36,515 bases of DNA from Rhodopirellula sp. (GTDB lineage: Bacteria; Planctomycetota; Planctomycetia; Pirellulales; Pirellulaceae): NCBI GenBank assembly GCA_002701385.1, contig NZVD01000073.1, positions 21,115 through 57,629 of the forward strand, in the 5' to 3' direction. This document shows positions 1 through 8,616 of this stretch, piece by piece. Each line of letters starts with the position of its first letter. Position 1 is the first letter of the stretch. The notes beneath the pieces are model-generated. The model searched no databases and had not been told where the DNA came from. It saw only the letters and a program-made list of their open reading frames with translations. A program made the translations under genes and the position numbers.

Positions 1-737
1 GAGGACCTCGCAGTAACGTCGTTGGGGTTTGCTATAACTCGGTTGATCGCATTCCAACCCGTACGCAAGCCTTCTAAAGCAAGCAAACGTGTGTGCGGTG
101 TCGCGCGACAGGATATATAGCTTTCAAAGCACTGTGTGATTGCGTCCAACCCCGAGTGTAGCGTTGTGATAAAATCGCAAGTCACTTGAAGCTCTGGATC
201 GATTACCACTTGGTTCGGTAAAAGGTGTGGATGTCGAAGGCTTTTCTTGACTCCGTGCCGGGGGCTGGCAACGACGGAATTGATCGTTGCTTCGGAACCT
301 GTACCGGCGGTGGTGGGAACAGCAATTAGTGGCGTCCCCGATTGAGTAATCACCTCCCCATCGCCAATCCCTTCGAGATACGCGATTACGTCAGTCCGCC
401 CGGGCTGATTCATAAGGACAGACGATGCTTTTGCGGCGTCAAGCGTGCTACCACCGCCAATTGCAACGACACATTCAGGGGAAAAAGAAGTAAGTTCTTT
501 AGTTAGTGTATCAACTAGTTCGAGCGTAGGTTCTCCTTTGGGTAATAGGATCTGGTGATGATCACCGTGGACGTACGACAGGATGGGGCCTAACACCCCC
601 GATGCACTCAGCGTGCGACTTCCGATAACAAAGGCCACTTTAGAATAGGAACGCGTAAATGATGGCAGCTTCTGGAAACTGCCAATGCCAAATGTGACGT
701 TAGGGGGATGTCGAAGCTCGAAATTAATGGGGGGCAT
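1..737 (-). CDS. Iron-type alcohol dehydrogenase family protein, 5' part (3' end beyond window)
   Basis: About 245 residues are visible from an ATG at 735-737; the C-terminal helical domain continues past base 1. The family (Fe-ADH/group III) oxidises alcohols or reduces aldehydes with NAD(P)H in the cytoplasm. Visible are the nucleotide-binding GGGS at residues 94-97 followed by xxDAAK, and the PTTAGTGSE loop at 141-149. The first metal-ligand segment reads GLDAITQ (196-202): Asp198 is present, but the usual His four residues later is Gln202. The remaining two His ligands would lie outside the window. Substrate cannot be assigned; maleylacetate-reductase-like or phosphonate-related members are alternatives. 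It is divergent from the HEAT-repeat gene across 119 bases, so the two may share a control region. Family assignment is firm, function is not. Confidence 0.88.
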   Translation of the reverse strand, partial: MPPINFELRHPPNVTFGIGSFQKLPSFTRSYSKVAFVIGSRTLSASGVLGPILSYVHGDHHQILLPKGEPTLELVDTLTKELTSFSPECVVAIGGGSTLDAAKASSVLMNQPGRTDVIAYLEGIGDGEVITQSGTPLIAVPTTAGTGSEATINSVVASPRHGVKKSLRHPHLLPNQVVIDPELQVTCDFITTLHSGLDAITQCFESYISCRATPHTRLLALEGLRTGWNAINRVIANPNDVTARS

Positions 738-808
738 TTGTTACTTCTATCAAATCCTTGTGAATACTACCACGACAGGGGCATGTCTCTGTACAATGTT
801 AATAGAAA

Positions 809-827
809 TGAACACGTTGGGTGTTCA
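809..827. promoter_or_regulatory. Perfect 7-bp inverted repeat in divergent control region
   Basis: TGAACAC at 809-815 and GTGTTCA at 821-827 form a perfect dyad around a 5-base centre. It lies in the 119-base gap between the divergent dehydrogenase and HEAT genes, 30 bases before the latter's start. It could be a repressor operator or a hairpin in the 5' leader. No partner regulator is visible nearby. Confidence 0.4.
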
Positions 828-856
828 AATGTTGTATTCGCATGCCGGAGCGAAAG

Positions 857-2005
857 ATGAAGAGACTGCATACACGTAGCTACCTATTTCCAATAATAGC
901 AATAATGATTGGTTCGATTGTGTTAGAGACGAGCCATGGAGCCGAAGTGTCGGAACTCACAGCAATCGTCAACAAGATAGGGATTAAGGGGCAGGGACAT
1001 AGCGAAGCTCGCAAGGCGATGCGGCAATTGGCACAATTGGAACCTGATTCCGCAGTAGCCATACTTACGCATTTCGATAGCAGCAATAAGCTCGCGGTGA
1101 ATTGGCTCAGGGCTGCAGTGGATGGGATTTTGGAAGACGGCGTTGCAGAAGCTCAAGAATTGCCCATCGCAGCGTTAGTTAAGTTTCTTCATGACCGAGA
1201 GCAAGATGCGAACGCTAGACGGGTTGCTTATGAATGGATAATAGAAGTTGAACCACAACGAAAGTCTGCCATTTTAGAAAAATCGCTTAATGATCCCTCG
1301 CTAGAAATTCGTCGAGAAGCCGTCGCGTTTGCATTGGGTTCCGCGTCAAACCTCGAAGAAACATCAACGGAAAAGGCTTTAGAGAAATATCGAGCGACGT
1401 TGGTGTCGGCGCGAGACATTGATCAAATCGACTCAATTACTAAGTCTATTGAGCGTCTGGGTGGCACGGTTGACTTGCCCAGTCACTTCGGATTTCTAAT
1501 GAATTGGCACCTTATTGGGCCTTTCGATAACAGCGGGAAGAGCGGCTTCAACGTCGCCTATGGGCCAGAAAATGCGATTAAACTTCAGGCTGCTGAAGTA
1601 GGGAAAACCGGTTCCGTCAAATGGTTTGAGCACTCGACTGAAGATCCTTATGGTCTAGTCGACCTTAATTCAATCATGCCGGAAAAGTATAAGGGTGCTA
1701 TCGTTTACGCGTATACCACCTTCGATACTGATTCAGAACGGGAAGTCGAGATTCGCTTGGGTTGTATAAATGGGAACAAAGTTTGGGTCAATGGGAAACT
1801 GATTACGTCGAACCACGTATATCACGCAAACACTTCCATTGATCAATACATCGCGAAAGCGAAATTCCGAGCTGGCACTAACGAGATTCTTGTAAAGGTC
1901 GCCCAAAATGAACAGGAAGAAAGCTGGGCTCAACGCTGGCAATTTCAGTTGCGCATCTGCGACCAATACGGAACAGCAATACTCTCAAAGAACCGGAAAG
2001 AGTAG
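857..2005 (+). CDS. Secreted HEAT-repeat protein with C-terminal jelly-roll domain
   Basis: The start at 857 is preferred over upstream ATGs at 821 and 842 because GGAG sits six bases before it and it opens a clear signal peptide (MKRLHTR, then a hydrophobic stretch, then cleavage near SHGAE). Residues about 25-200 are Ala/Leu/Glu-rich helical pairs resembling HEAT repeats. From about residue 210, the motif WHLIGPFDN starts a beta-rich domain with KVWVNGKLI and AGTNEILVKV, the pattern of galactose-binding-like jelly rolls common in planctomycete exported proteins. No catalytic residues are apparent, so a binding or scaffolding role is inferred. The stop is 10 bases before the next start, so it is probably co-transcribed with the PQQ-like propeller and aroA. 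Confidence 0.75.
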   Translation: MKRLHTRSYLFPIIAIMIGSIVLETSHGAEVSELTAIVNKIGIKGQGHSEARKAMRQLAQLEPDSAVAILTHFDSSNKLAVNWLRAAVDGILEDGVAEAQELPIAALVKFLHDREQDANARRVAYEWIIEVEPQRKSAILEKSLNDPSLEIRREAVAFALGSASNLEETSTEKALEKYRATLVSARDIDQIDSITKSIERLGGTVDLPSHFGFLMNWHLIGPFDNSGKSGFNVAYGPENAIKLQAAEVGKTGSVKWFEHSTEDPYGLVDLNSIMPEKYKGAIVYAYTTFDTDSEREVEIRLGCINGNKVWVNGKLITSNHVYHANTSIDQYIAKAKFRAGTNEILVKVAQNEQEESWAQRWQFQLRICDQYGTAILSKNRKE

Positions 2006-2015
2006 ATAGGATTAA

Positions 2016-3227
2016 ATGATGAGAAAATTAAAATTAATTACGGCCTTTGTATGCACAATCCTCTTTGGCTCAAATCTATATGGTGTTGATTGGTCGGATT
2101 TTCGCGGTCCAAAAGGGAATCCCGTTCACGACGGCGAATTACCCTTAAATTGGAACACCAAAAACAATGAGAATGTTGCTTGGAAATCTGCATTGCCTGG
2201 TAGAGGAGTGTCGAGTCCGATAGTGGTAGGTGATCTAGTGGTCGTCACTGCTAGTAGTGGCTCCAAACAACAGAAACTTTACGTACTCGGTTTTGACCTA
2301 GACTCCGGAAAACAGCGTTGGAAGCGTAGTTTTTGGGCGACCGGTAGGACCTATACGCATCCGACGAGTTCGAATGCTGCCCCCACGCCAATTAGTGACG
2401 GCGAGTACATTTACGCATTTTATTCGTCTAACGATCTTGTCTGCCTCGATCTTACGGGCAACTTAATGTGGTACCGTGGCTTGGCACATGATTATCCTAA
2501 AGCTGGTAACGACGTGGGCATGGCATCTTCGCCTGCCATCGCCGGAGACGTATTGGTGGTGCAAATAGAAAATCAAGGCGATTCTTTCGCTAGCGGTATC
2601 GACCGCAGGACTGGAACTGAGCTTTGGCGTGTCCCAAGGGATCCGCGAGCTAATTGGAGTTCGCCAGTAGCCTATCAGGACGCACAGGGGGACTATACAG
2701 TACTACTACAATCTCCATCCGGCTTGAATGCCGTAGAAGCAAAGACGGGAAATGAAAAGTGGACGAAGGATCTTAGTTGCGGAAACATCTCGTCTCCGTT
2801 GAAAATCGGGAATTCAATTTATTTTGGGGCAGGGGGTACGACCAAATTGGCGTTGAATCCCACGGATACGACCCCTGAGGTAGTCTGGAGTGCTAACAGA
2901 CTAACAGCCAACGCCGCCAGCCCAATTGTAGATGGTGACGATTTATACATACTATCTGGCTCGATCATCAAATGCGCCGATGCTACGACCGGGGAATTGC
3001 GTTGGCAAGTTCGTTTGAAAGGTAGGTTTTGGGCGACTCCGATTCTCAGTAATGGCCATCTTTATTTCTTTAACCAGGAAGGACTGGTACAGATTGTGAA
3101 GACGGGTGAGCGGGGTGAATTGGTGACTGAATTCGAAGTTGGCGATCCCGTACTCGGTACCCCCGCAGCTAGTGGTGATGCATTGATCTTCCGAAGTGAT
3201 AACACCTTGTGGAAGATTAGCCAGTAG
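2016..3227 (+). CDS. Secreted PQQ-binding-like beta-propeller protein
   Basis: 403 residues. An N-terminal signal peptide runs to about residue 24 (hydrophobic core ending SNLYGVDW). The mature part opens with WSDFRGPKGNP, the usual entry motif of planctomycete PQQ-like propellers, followed by blade repeats such as LYVLGFDLDSGKQRWKR, LVCLDLTGNLMW and NAVEAKTGNEKW. Tryptophan-docking G-x-x-x-W motifs recur about every 45-50 residues, giving seven or eight blades. Cofactor or catalytic residues of true PQQ dehydrogenases are not evident, so this is probably a non-enzymatic or unknown-substrate propeller in the periplasm. AGG five bases upstream supports the ATG at 2016; an in-frame ATG follows directly. 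A second member of the family is at 34601-35935. Confidence 0.85.
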   Translation: MMRKLKLITAFVCTILFGSNLYGVDWSDFRGPKGNPVHDGELPLNWNTKNNENVAWKSALPGRGVSSPIVVGDLVVVTASSGSKQQKLYVLGFDLDSGKQRWKRSFWATGRTYTHPTSSNAAPTPISDGEYIYAFYSSNDLVCLDLTGNLMWYRGLAHDYPKAGNDVGMASSPAIAGDVLVVQIENQGDSFASGIDRRTGTELWRVPRDPRANWSSPVAYQDAQGDYTVLLQSPSGLNAVEAKTGNEKWTKDLSCGNISSPLKIGNSIYFGAGGTTKLALNPTDTTPEVVWSANRLTANAASPIVDGDDLYILSGSIIKCADATTGELRWQVRLKGRFWATPILSNGHLYFFNQEGLVQIVKTGERGELVTEFEVGDPVLGTPAASGDALIFRSDNTLWKISQ

Positions 3228-3242
3228 TCATTTCAATCAGGT

Positions 3243-4532
3243 ATGTTGAACTTGAACGAACAATACCATGTCCCCTTCGTTAATCGCCCCGTTTTTGGAT
3301 CGATTCGTCCGCCGGGGTCAAAAAGTATTACTAATCGCGCGCTTGTCTGCGCAGCGGCCGCCCATGATAAGTCCGTACTCCGGAATCCTCTGAATTCGGA
3401 AGATACCCAAGTTATGGTCACAGCGCTCAACCAATTGGGCCTGGATGTCCGATGGGAAGGCCCAAATCTTTTAGTAAATGGAGGGGTCAATCGCATTAAG
3501 GAACCCGAGTCGGAAATATTTGTCGCAAATAGTGGCACAACGATTCGGTTTCTTGGGGCACTGTTAGCTGGAGTGGGAGGTACTTTCCGTTTAAATGGCG
3601 TCGCTCGTATGCAAGAGCGTCCCATAAAGGATCTGGTGGATGCATTAGTACAATTGGGTGTTGATGCGAAGTGCAGTGAAACTGGTTGTCCACCTCTGTG
3701 GTTTGACTCACAGGGGTTTCGTCACTCCAGGTGTACGATCAAAGGGGATATTTCTAGTCAATATTTGAGTGGGATGCTAATGGCAGCTCCGCTGGGTTCA
3801 AATACGTTATCGATATCGGTAGATGGTGATTTGGTGAGTGTCCCCTATATCGATATTACGCTAGAGGTAATGAATGCATTCGGAGTGAGCGTTCGATGTG
3901 ACGATTATCGCGAATTCATGATTCCAGCGACGACTACTTATCGAGGGACCGTCTATGACATTGAGCCGGACGCATCGGCCGCGAGTTATTTTTTTGCTTT
4001 AGCTGCGATTACGCAAGGTGAGATCACGGTTTCAGGCTTGGGAAAAAATGCTATTCAAGGCGACATTGCGTTTGTTGAATGCCTCGAAGCGATGGGGTGC
4101 GAGGCGGAATATACTGAATCGTCTATCACTGTCGTAGGCAAGCCCTTAAAAGGCATCGACGTTGATATGAATGCTATTAGCGACACGGTGCCGACACTCG
4201 GAGTAGTCGCGTTATTCGCGAACGGTACTACCAACATTAGAAATGTTGAACATGTGCGACATAAGGAAACAGATAGAATTACTGACCTCGCAAGGGAATT
4301 AATTAAGCTAGGTGCAGACGTCGATGAACGGACTGACGGACTTTCCATTACGCCGGTTAAAATGAAGGCAGCCGAAATTGAGACTTATAACGATCATAGA
4401 ATGGCGATGAGCTTCGCAATAGCTGGTACTATGATAGACGGAGTGACGATCCTCGATCCGGCATGTTGCGAGAAGACGTATCCGAAATTCTTTGACGATC
4501 TAGTTGAATTGCTAGAAGCCGACGACGGATAA
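3243..4532 (+). CDS. aroA: 3-phosphoshikimate 1-carboxyvinyltransferase (EPSP synthase)
   Basis: Transfers enolpyruvate from phosphoenolpyruvate to shikimate-3-phosphate, the sixth step of the shikimate pathway, in the cytoplasm. Length 429 matches the family. Visible motifs are PGSKSITNRAL (residues 24-34, with Lys27 of the substrate site), NSGTTIRFLGA (PEP-site loop), RMQERPIKDLV, GDISSQYLSGML, EPDASAASYFF, the catalytic-Asp segment AISDTVPTLGV, RHKETDRI and NDHRMAMSFAI. Nothing essential is missing. The PEP loop reads SGTTIR rather than the AGTAMR of many class I enzymes. It starts 15 bases after the PQQ-like gene with only a weak ribosome site (CAGG), so it may be translated from an operon message; no other aro gene is nearby. 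Confidence 0.97.
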   Translation: MLNLNEQYHVPFVNRPVFGSIRPPGSKSITNRALVCAAAAHDKSVLRNPLNSEDTQVMVTALNQLGLDVRWEGPNLLVNGGVNRIKEPESEIFVANSGTTIRFLGALLAGVGGTFRLNGVARMQERPIKDLVDALVQLGVDAKCSETGCPPLWFDSQGFRHSRCTIKGDISSQYLSGMLMAAPLGSNTLSISVDGDLVSVPYIDITLEVMNAFGVSVRCDDYREFMIPATTTYRGTVYDIEPDASAASYFFALAAITQGEITVSGLGKNAIQGDIAFVECLEAMGCEAEYTESSITVVGKPLKGIDVDMNAISDTVPTLGVVALFANGTTNIRNVEHVRHKETDRITDLARELIKLGADVDERTDGLSITPVKMKAAEIETYNDHRMAMSFAIAGTMIDGVTILDPACCEKTYPKFFDDLVELLEADDG

Positions 4533-4541
4533 TAGAATAGG

Positions 4542-4766
4542 TTAACGTGGTTTAGAGGGACTGTTTTCGTCGTCTAATAATTGGTCGATTCTAGCGATAA
4601 TCCCATCGCCCGAATCCTCTAGGGTTGGCATCGTGATCTCATCACTTGCTATGAAGTCCGCTCCACAATGATTGCACATCATTTCTCGACCTAAATACTC
4701 GACACGAACCTGCAGTTTACGACCGCAAGTGGGGCATACCTTGAGGAAATAGGTTATTTGGGACAT
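4542..4766 (-). CDS. Small CxxC zinc-ribbon protein
   Basis: 74 residues with Cys11-Cys14 (CPTCGRKL) and Cys31-Cys34 (CNHCGADF), a four-cysteine zinc ribbon with about 16 residues between knuckles. Such short ribbons are abundant in planctomycetes and generally uncharacterised. The C-terminal 35 residues are acidic and contain a helix-like DGIIARIDQLLDDE segment that may bind a partner. The stop lies nine bases from the aroA stop (convergent). Upstream, the glycosyltransferase operon ends 150 bases away, so it could be its own unit. No good ribosome site precedes the ATG. Confidence 0.8.
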   Translation of the reverse strand: MSQITYFLKVCPTCGRKLQVRVEYLGREMMCNHCGADFIASDEITMPTLEDSGDGIIARIDQLLDDENSPSKPR

Positions 4767-4785
4767 GATTTTAACAATATTTTAA

Positions 4786-4801
4786 GGGCAGAAATTTGCC
4801 C
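4786..4801 (-). terminator. Possible terminator of the glycosyltransferase operon
   Basis: GGGCA (4786-4790) and TGCCC (4797-4801) can pair around a six-base loop. Reading leftwards on the minus strand, the stem is followed by TTAAAATATTGTTAAAAT, a moderately T-rich tail. It sits between the stop of the GT-C gene (4917) and the zinc-ribbon start (4766). The stem is only five pairs, so this is tentative; it could instead be a leader hairpin of the zinc-ribbon gene. Confidence 0.3.
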
Positions 4802-4916
4802 GTGGTCTACATTCCGGAGCAATGATAAGCCTATATTTACTCCAAGCGAACCTGATTGTAACCGGAAAGCCTCGTTCCGACAACGGGCTAGCTTAATGTC
4901 ACGCTATCTACGGAGA

Positions 4917-6539
4917 TCAATATGGCCAAGGATTTTGCCAAGGATTGAGAAAAGCTACGTGCGCTGAATAGATGCTGACTAATAATGTTAGGACGAAAAC
5001 AGTTCCTATTAGTACAGACCTCCGAGCCGAATGCAGTGCTTGGATGAGTAATAAGCTATAGAGCGGTATCAACCAAAACATCCAACGGAAGCCGCTTGCG
5101 ACTCCTCCGTAATTGCGGTCTTGGATCGGCCTGAAAACATAGAATGCAATCAAGATCAGGGTAAGGGCAAGAGTCAATCTCGCAAGAGGTTGCCAGAATT
5201 TGTCAGTTTGCAAGCAAAGGACAATAGCTGCGCATAGCGAGAATAGCCAGATTGGCGTAAGCGACCAAAATCCATGGTGGCCGATCATTATGTGTAGTAG
5301 ATAATTGAGCCGTGAAGGTTCCCCCAAATCCACACCGGAAGCCTGTCCAGGCAGCCAATAGCTTTTCCGGCCATTCACTTCATAGTCATACCAATTATCC
5401 CAAGCACGTATCTCATAAGTAGTGTCGTTACGGACTAACGCGTACCGAACGTTATTACGATAATCGTATATCCTCCATCGCCCAGGTTGAGGATGTTCTT
5501 CAACGCGAAAATCACCCATACCAGGCATCGTTTCCGAGAATAGGTCGAGGTTGTCTGGCAGGACTCCAGAAACCAGAGTGTCGCCTGCCTGTAAGTCTAA
5601 TACCTCGAGTACAGTTCCATCGGATCGATGCGCGTAGGGTGGTCGCCAGGAACCGTGAGCGATGACGGTGGCACCGAGATAGATCGCTCCCACAAAAAGA
5701 ATTGGTGGTACCCCATATAAAACCGTTCTTCGAAAATCAATCGTCAATGACCATAAACCGACCAAACAGAGAAAGGCGAGGGCGGGAAGCTCGAAGGTAA
5801 CGGTCATCGCGGTGTATAGACCGATCAAACTGAAGCGATACCACGGTGTATCGTTATTCTTCGAAACGTGATGACATTGAATGATCGCAAGTAATGTGAA
5901 AAGAGCGGCGGGAACGTGATTGTTTAAGGAAACCGCAAAGGTGCTCAAGAACGTACCAAAACCGATAGCGATGAGAAACAGATAAAAGTGGGGACTGTTT
6001 TTTAACCGCTCTTGGGCGAATCGAGCCAGTAGGAGGAGTATGGCAGCAAAAAGTAGCACCTGATTGACGAATGTGAGAATCTTAATGGTCAACCGTGGCG
6101 ACTCGAAGATGTTTAAACCTGTACTTTCGTGGAGCAACCAGTACTGTGCCGCTAAGATAATACTATAGAGGGGAGGTTTGCTCGAATAAAACCGCTCGAC
6201 ACCTTCTCGATCCGCATGGTAGACCTTATCGATCGTTCCCCAATTACCTTCCTTCCCGCGTCGGGGATCTATGTCATCTATTGAAAAAGTATGGTAATGC
6301 ACTAGAGCCGCGACGCTCGCCCACCGGCTCCGGTCGTTGGCGCAATGCATTCCAGTCGCCGCCTCTCGCCCCTGAATGAATTTATCATCACGTTTGTCAT
6401 GTTGGTCGAAATAGACATGAAACATACAAAGCCGTAGGGTAATCAAGGCCAAAGACGCCAAAATAATGAGCTTCGCGAGCCGGGGCAGGCGGATTGCAAC
6501 TTCAGTTGCTGGTGTCTTGTTCAACGTTTCAGCTTCCAA
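4917..6539 (-). CDS. GT-C type membrane glycosyltransferase (ArnT/PMT-like)
   Basis: 540 residues with an N-terminal membrane helix (about residues 22-42), roughly ten further hydrophobic helices and a large soluble stretch around residues 300-400. The first luminal loop is long and polar and leads to SSKPPLYS (near residue 120), the KPP motif seen in ArnT-like dolichyl/undecaprenyl-phosphate sugar transferases (GT39/GT83 group). Such enzymes move a sugar from a polyprenyl-phosphate carrier to an acceptor on the outer face of the inner membrane. The gene is last in a tight run with a GT2 polyprenyl-phosphate glycosyltransferase and a flippase-like protein, which fits: GT2 would charge the carrier lipid and this enzyme would use it. 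The acceptor is unknown. The exact family is an inference from fold and motif. Confidence 0.72.
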   Translation of the reverse strand: MEAETLNKTPATEVAIRLPRLAKLIILASLALITLRLCMFHVYFDQHDKRDDKFIQGREAATGMHCANDRSRWASVAALVHYHTFSIDDIDPRRGKEGNWGTIDKVYHADREGVERFYSSKPPLYSIILAAQYWLLHESTGLNIFESPRLTIKILTFVNQVLLFAAILLLLARFAQERLKNSPHFYLFLIAIGFGTFLSTFAVSLNNHVPAALFTLLAIIQCHHVSKNNDTPWYRFSLIGLYTAMTVTFELPALAFLCLVGLWSLTIDFRRTVLYGVPPILFVGAIYLGATVIAHGSWRPPYAHRSDGTVLEVLDLQAGDTLVSGVLPDNLDLFSETMPGMGDFRVEEHPQPGRWRIYDYRNNVRYALVRNDTTYEIRAWDNWYDYEVNGRKSYWLPGQASGVDLGEPSRLNYLLHIMIGHHGFWSLTPIWLFSLCAAIVLCLQTDKFWQPLARLTLALTLILIAFYVFRPIQDRNYGGVASGFRWMFWLIPLYSLLLIQALHSARRSVLIGTVFVLTLLVSIYSAHVAFLNPWQNPWPY

Positions 6540-6544
6540 AATGA

Positions 6545-7525
6545 CTAAGATCTCTCTTCGTTTTTCGCCGTCCCGATGGTCTCACAGACGGCATAAATCT
6601 GTTCATCCCTACTGGTTTGCTTAGTTACCAATTCGGCTATAAAACCCGTCATTAGCAATTGTATTCCAACTATTACGCCAACCAATGCAAAGTAGAAGAT
6701 CGCTCTTTCATGAAGGTGGATTGGATTCTCAACATCGAATAACCGATCCAGGATCCAATGGAGCGAGAGACCGAGCGTCAAACAACCGGACACGCCGAAA
6801 CAGCCAAGCCCCAGGGTTCCTAGGAGATGTTGAGGTCGATGGCCATAGCCAGTTAGCACGTAGACCGTAAGTAGGTCGAGAAATCCTTTGACAATACGCC
6901 GCACTCCATACTTTGAATGACCAAATTGGCGTTTTCGATGATTGACGATAATTTCGCCGACCTTAAAACCTCTCGCGGCTGCTAGGACCGGCACAAATCT
7001 ATGCAATTCACCGTAGAGATGGACTTCTTCCAGGACCTCGCGACGGTAGCATTTGAATCCGCAGTTGTGATCATGTAATTTCACTTTCGTCAGCGTACTT
7101 ACCATTCGATTGAAAATCCGGGATGGCCCCACTTTATGCCATGGGTCATAACGTCGTTTTTTCCATCCGCTAATAACGTCCAATGACTCGGACTCCATTA
7201 ATTCAAGGAAATGAGGGATCTCTTCCGGATCATCTTGTAGGTCCGCATCTAAAGTGAAAACGATGGATCCGGTGGCTTCCTTAAATCCCGCATTAAGCGC
7301 CGCGGCCTTACCAAAATTTCGGCGAAAACGAACGCCTTTGATGTTCGTATCCTGTTTTTGCAGATTAAGTACACAGTCCCATGAGTCATCGTTAGAACCA
7401 TCATCCACAAAGACGATCTCATATTGATAATTGTTAGCTTCACATACAGATATGATCTGGCGATGTAATTCGGGTAGGCTCTCAACTTCGTTATATACAG
7501 GTATAACGCAGGTTATCGAAGTCAT
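6545..7525 (-). CDS. Family 2 glycosyltransferase, polyprenyl-phosphate type (DPM1/ArnC/GtrB-like)
   Basis: 326 residues. The N-terminal GT-A fold shows CVIPVYNE (residues 6-13), VFVDDGSNDDS, RNFGKAAALNAGF and the DXD-like TLDADLQDDPEEI, then NCGFKCYRREV and RKRQFGHSKYGVRR before two C-terminal membrane helices (about 235-255 and 275-300). This is the architecture of enzymes that transfer glucose, mannose or aminoarabinose from a nucleotide or UDP carrier to undecaprenyl phosphate on the cytoplasmic face. It is five bases upstream of the GT-C gene and one base downstream of the flippase-like gene, a three-gene translationally tight operon. The sugar cannot be read from the sequence. Confidence 0.9.
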   Translation of the reverse strand: MTSITCVIPVYNEVESLPELHRQIISVCEANNYQYEIVFVDDGSNDDSWDCVLNLQKQDTNIKGVRFRRNFGKAAALNAGFKEATGSIVFTLDADLQDDPEEIPHFLELMESESLDVISGWKKRRYDPWHKVGPSRIFNRMVSTLTKVKLHDHNCGFKCYRREVLEEVHLYGELHRFVPVLAAARGFKVGEIIVNHRKRQFGHSKYGVRRIVKGFLDLLTVYVLTGYGHRPQHLLGTLGLGCFGVSGCLTLGLSLHWILDRLFDVENPIHLHERAIFYFALVGVIVGIQLLMTGFIAELVTKQTSRDEQIYAVCETIGTAKNEERS

Positions 7526-7526
7526 A

Positions 7527-8507
7527 TCAAGTGTTCCTGATCGTACGTTGTTGTCTCATTACTATAATAGAACCAATCGCCAATAACACCTCCGTTACCA
7601 ACCAAACTAACCTCAGTGCGACCGCCGCCAGGATTGCTCCGGTTGCTCCGAGGGTGGGGCCAAGAAGAGCTAGTATGATATATTCACGAACTCCCGCACC
7701 ACCCGGAATGAGCGAGATAAATCCTGCGACCATCGCCAGTGCTACACATGACATAGCTAGTGGCGCGATACTCGCGTCGAATGGTTGGTTAAATACCTTC
7801 TCAGGAAACGCTTCTAGGATTGCTAGCATGCTTGCACCCAGCCAAAGCCATCCAGCGACAGCAACCATCCAAAACGGAAATAAGTTTCGTAACGTGAGAT
7901 GGGAGATCTGGTCTTCAAGGTTCCCTAGCTTCTTTCGCTTATCTACGAATCGAATTGCTTTACGGAAAAGAGGAGGGGAGGCAGGAACACCGGCCGCAAA
8001 TACCAAACCCAAGCTGATCCAGAGAAGGGTTGGGTTTTGAAGAGTCTGATGATTGAACGCTAGGATTAATCCAGCAGTTACGGCGCCGACCGCCATCATA
8101 CCCAAAGTCTCTATAAAGACTCCAGTTACTGCTGAAGATAGAGAGGTACGTGTGCTCTTAACTCGTTCACTTCTAATTACTACGACTAATGCCTTACCTG
8201 GAACGTATTTCCCAAGGTGGCTAATGAAATAGGAACCAAGCGATTCCGATAATCGTGGCGTTTGCTGCAAAAGTCGTAATGCCCCGTGCCAAAACCAAGC
8301 AAAGCAACCCAGTCCCAACGCGTAGCAAAATGCCGAGGCAACTAGCCAGAGGTAGGAAAAGTTGGAGAGACTCAAATCCCTCGAGGTGAATTCTCTTCCG
8401 GTCTGGTCAACGGTCCGATAAATCATGTAGACAATGAGCAGCACGACCACCACTTTCAGGGTAGCGATTCCGGCCGTTTTTCTCGATTGGTTATTGATCA
8501 GTGGCAT
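7527..8507 (-). CDS. Flippase-like membrane protein (LPG synthase TM / UPF0104 family)
   Basis: 326 residues with about eight membrane helices. The signature near the C-terminus, SLIPGGAGVREYIIL, matches the PGGxGxxE motif of the lysylphosphatidylglycerol-synthase transmembrane (AglD/UPF0104) family. An SHLGKYVPGKA segment near residue 90 is the other conserved family motif. Members are often found with GT2 polyprenyl-phosphate glycosyltransferases, exactly as here, and are proposed to take part in moving lipid-linked sugars across the membrane; that role is inferred, not proven. It is the first gene of the operon, and its ATG directly abuts an 18-base palindrome. Confidence 0.85.
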   Translation of the reverse strand: MPLINNQSRKTAGIATLKVVVVLLIVYMIYRTVDQTGREFTSRDLSLSNFSYLWLVASAFCYALGLGCFAWFWHGALRLLQQTPRLSESLGSYFISHLGKYVPGKALVVVIRSERVKSTRTSLSSAVTGVFIETLGMMAVGAVTAGLILAFNHQTLQNPTLLWISLGLVFAAGVPASPPLFRKAIRFVDKRKKLGNLEDQISHLTLRNLFPFWMVAVAGWLWLGASMLAILEAFPEKVFNQPFDASIAPLAMSCVALAMVAGFISLIPGGAGVREYIILALLGPTLGATGAILAAVALRLVWLVTEVLLAIGSIIVMRQQRTIRNT

Positions 8508-8525
8508 GATAAAATGAATTTTATC
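8508..8525. promoter_or_regulatory. Palindrome abutting the start codon of the flippase-like gene
   Basis: GATAAAAT (8508-8515), centre GA, then ATTTTATC (8518-8525): perfect eight-base arms. It touches the ATG (8505-8507) of the minus-strand gene, where a ribosome site would be expected, and none is visible. A bound repressor or an RNA hairpin here would block translation or transcription of the glycan operon. Confidence 0.4.
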
Positions 8526-8616
8526 CCATTCCCTAGCGATATTGGTCGCCGGTCAGCAGCTGGACGACTAATTTAGATTGTAATATCAACACTTAGGCGT
8601 AGGCACTTCTTAAAGT

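Noticed and set aside
4758-4967. Plus-strand ORF of 69 codons between the zinc ribbon and GT-C genes
   Set aside because: Overlaps both minus-strand genes, is Arg/Ser-rich without a domain, and has no ribosome site.
7531-8040. 169-codon plus-strand ORF inside the flippase-like gene
   Set aside because: It is the antisense of a clear membrane protein with the PGGAGVRE motif; low-complexity antisense composition.
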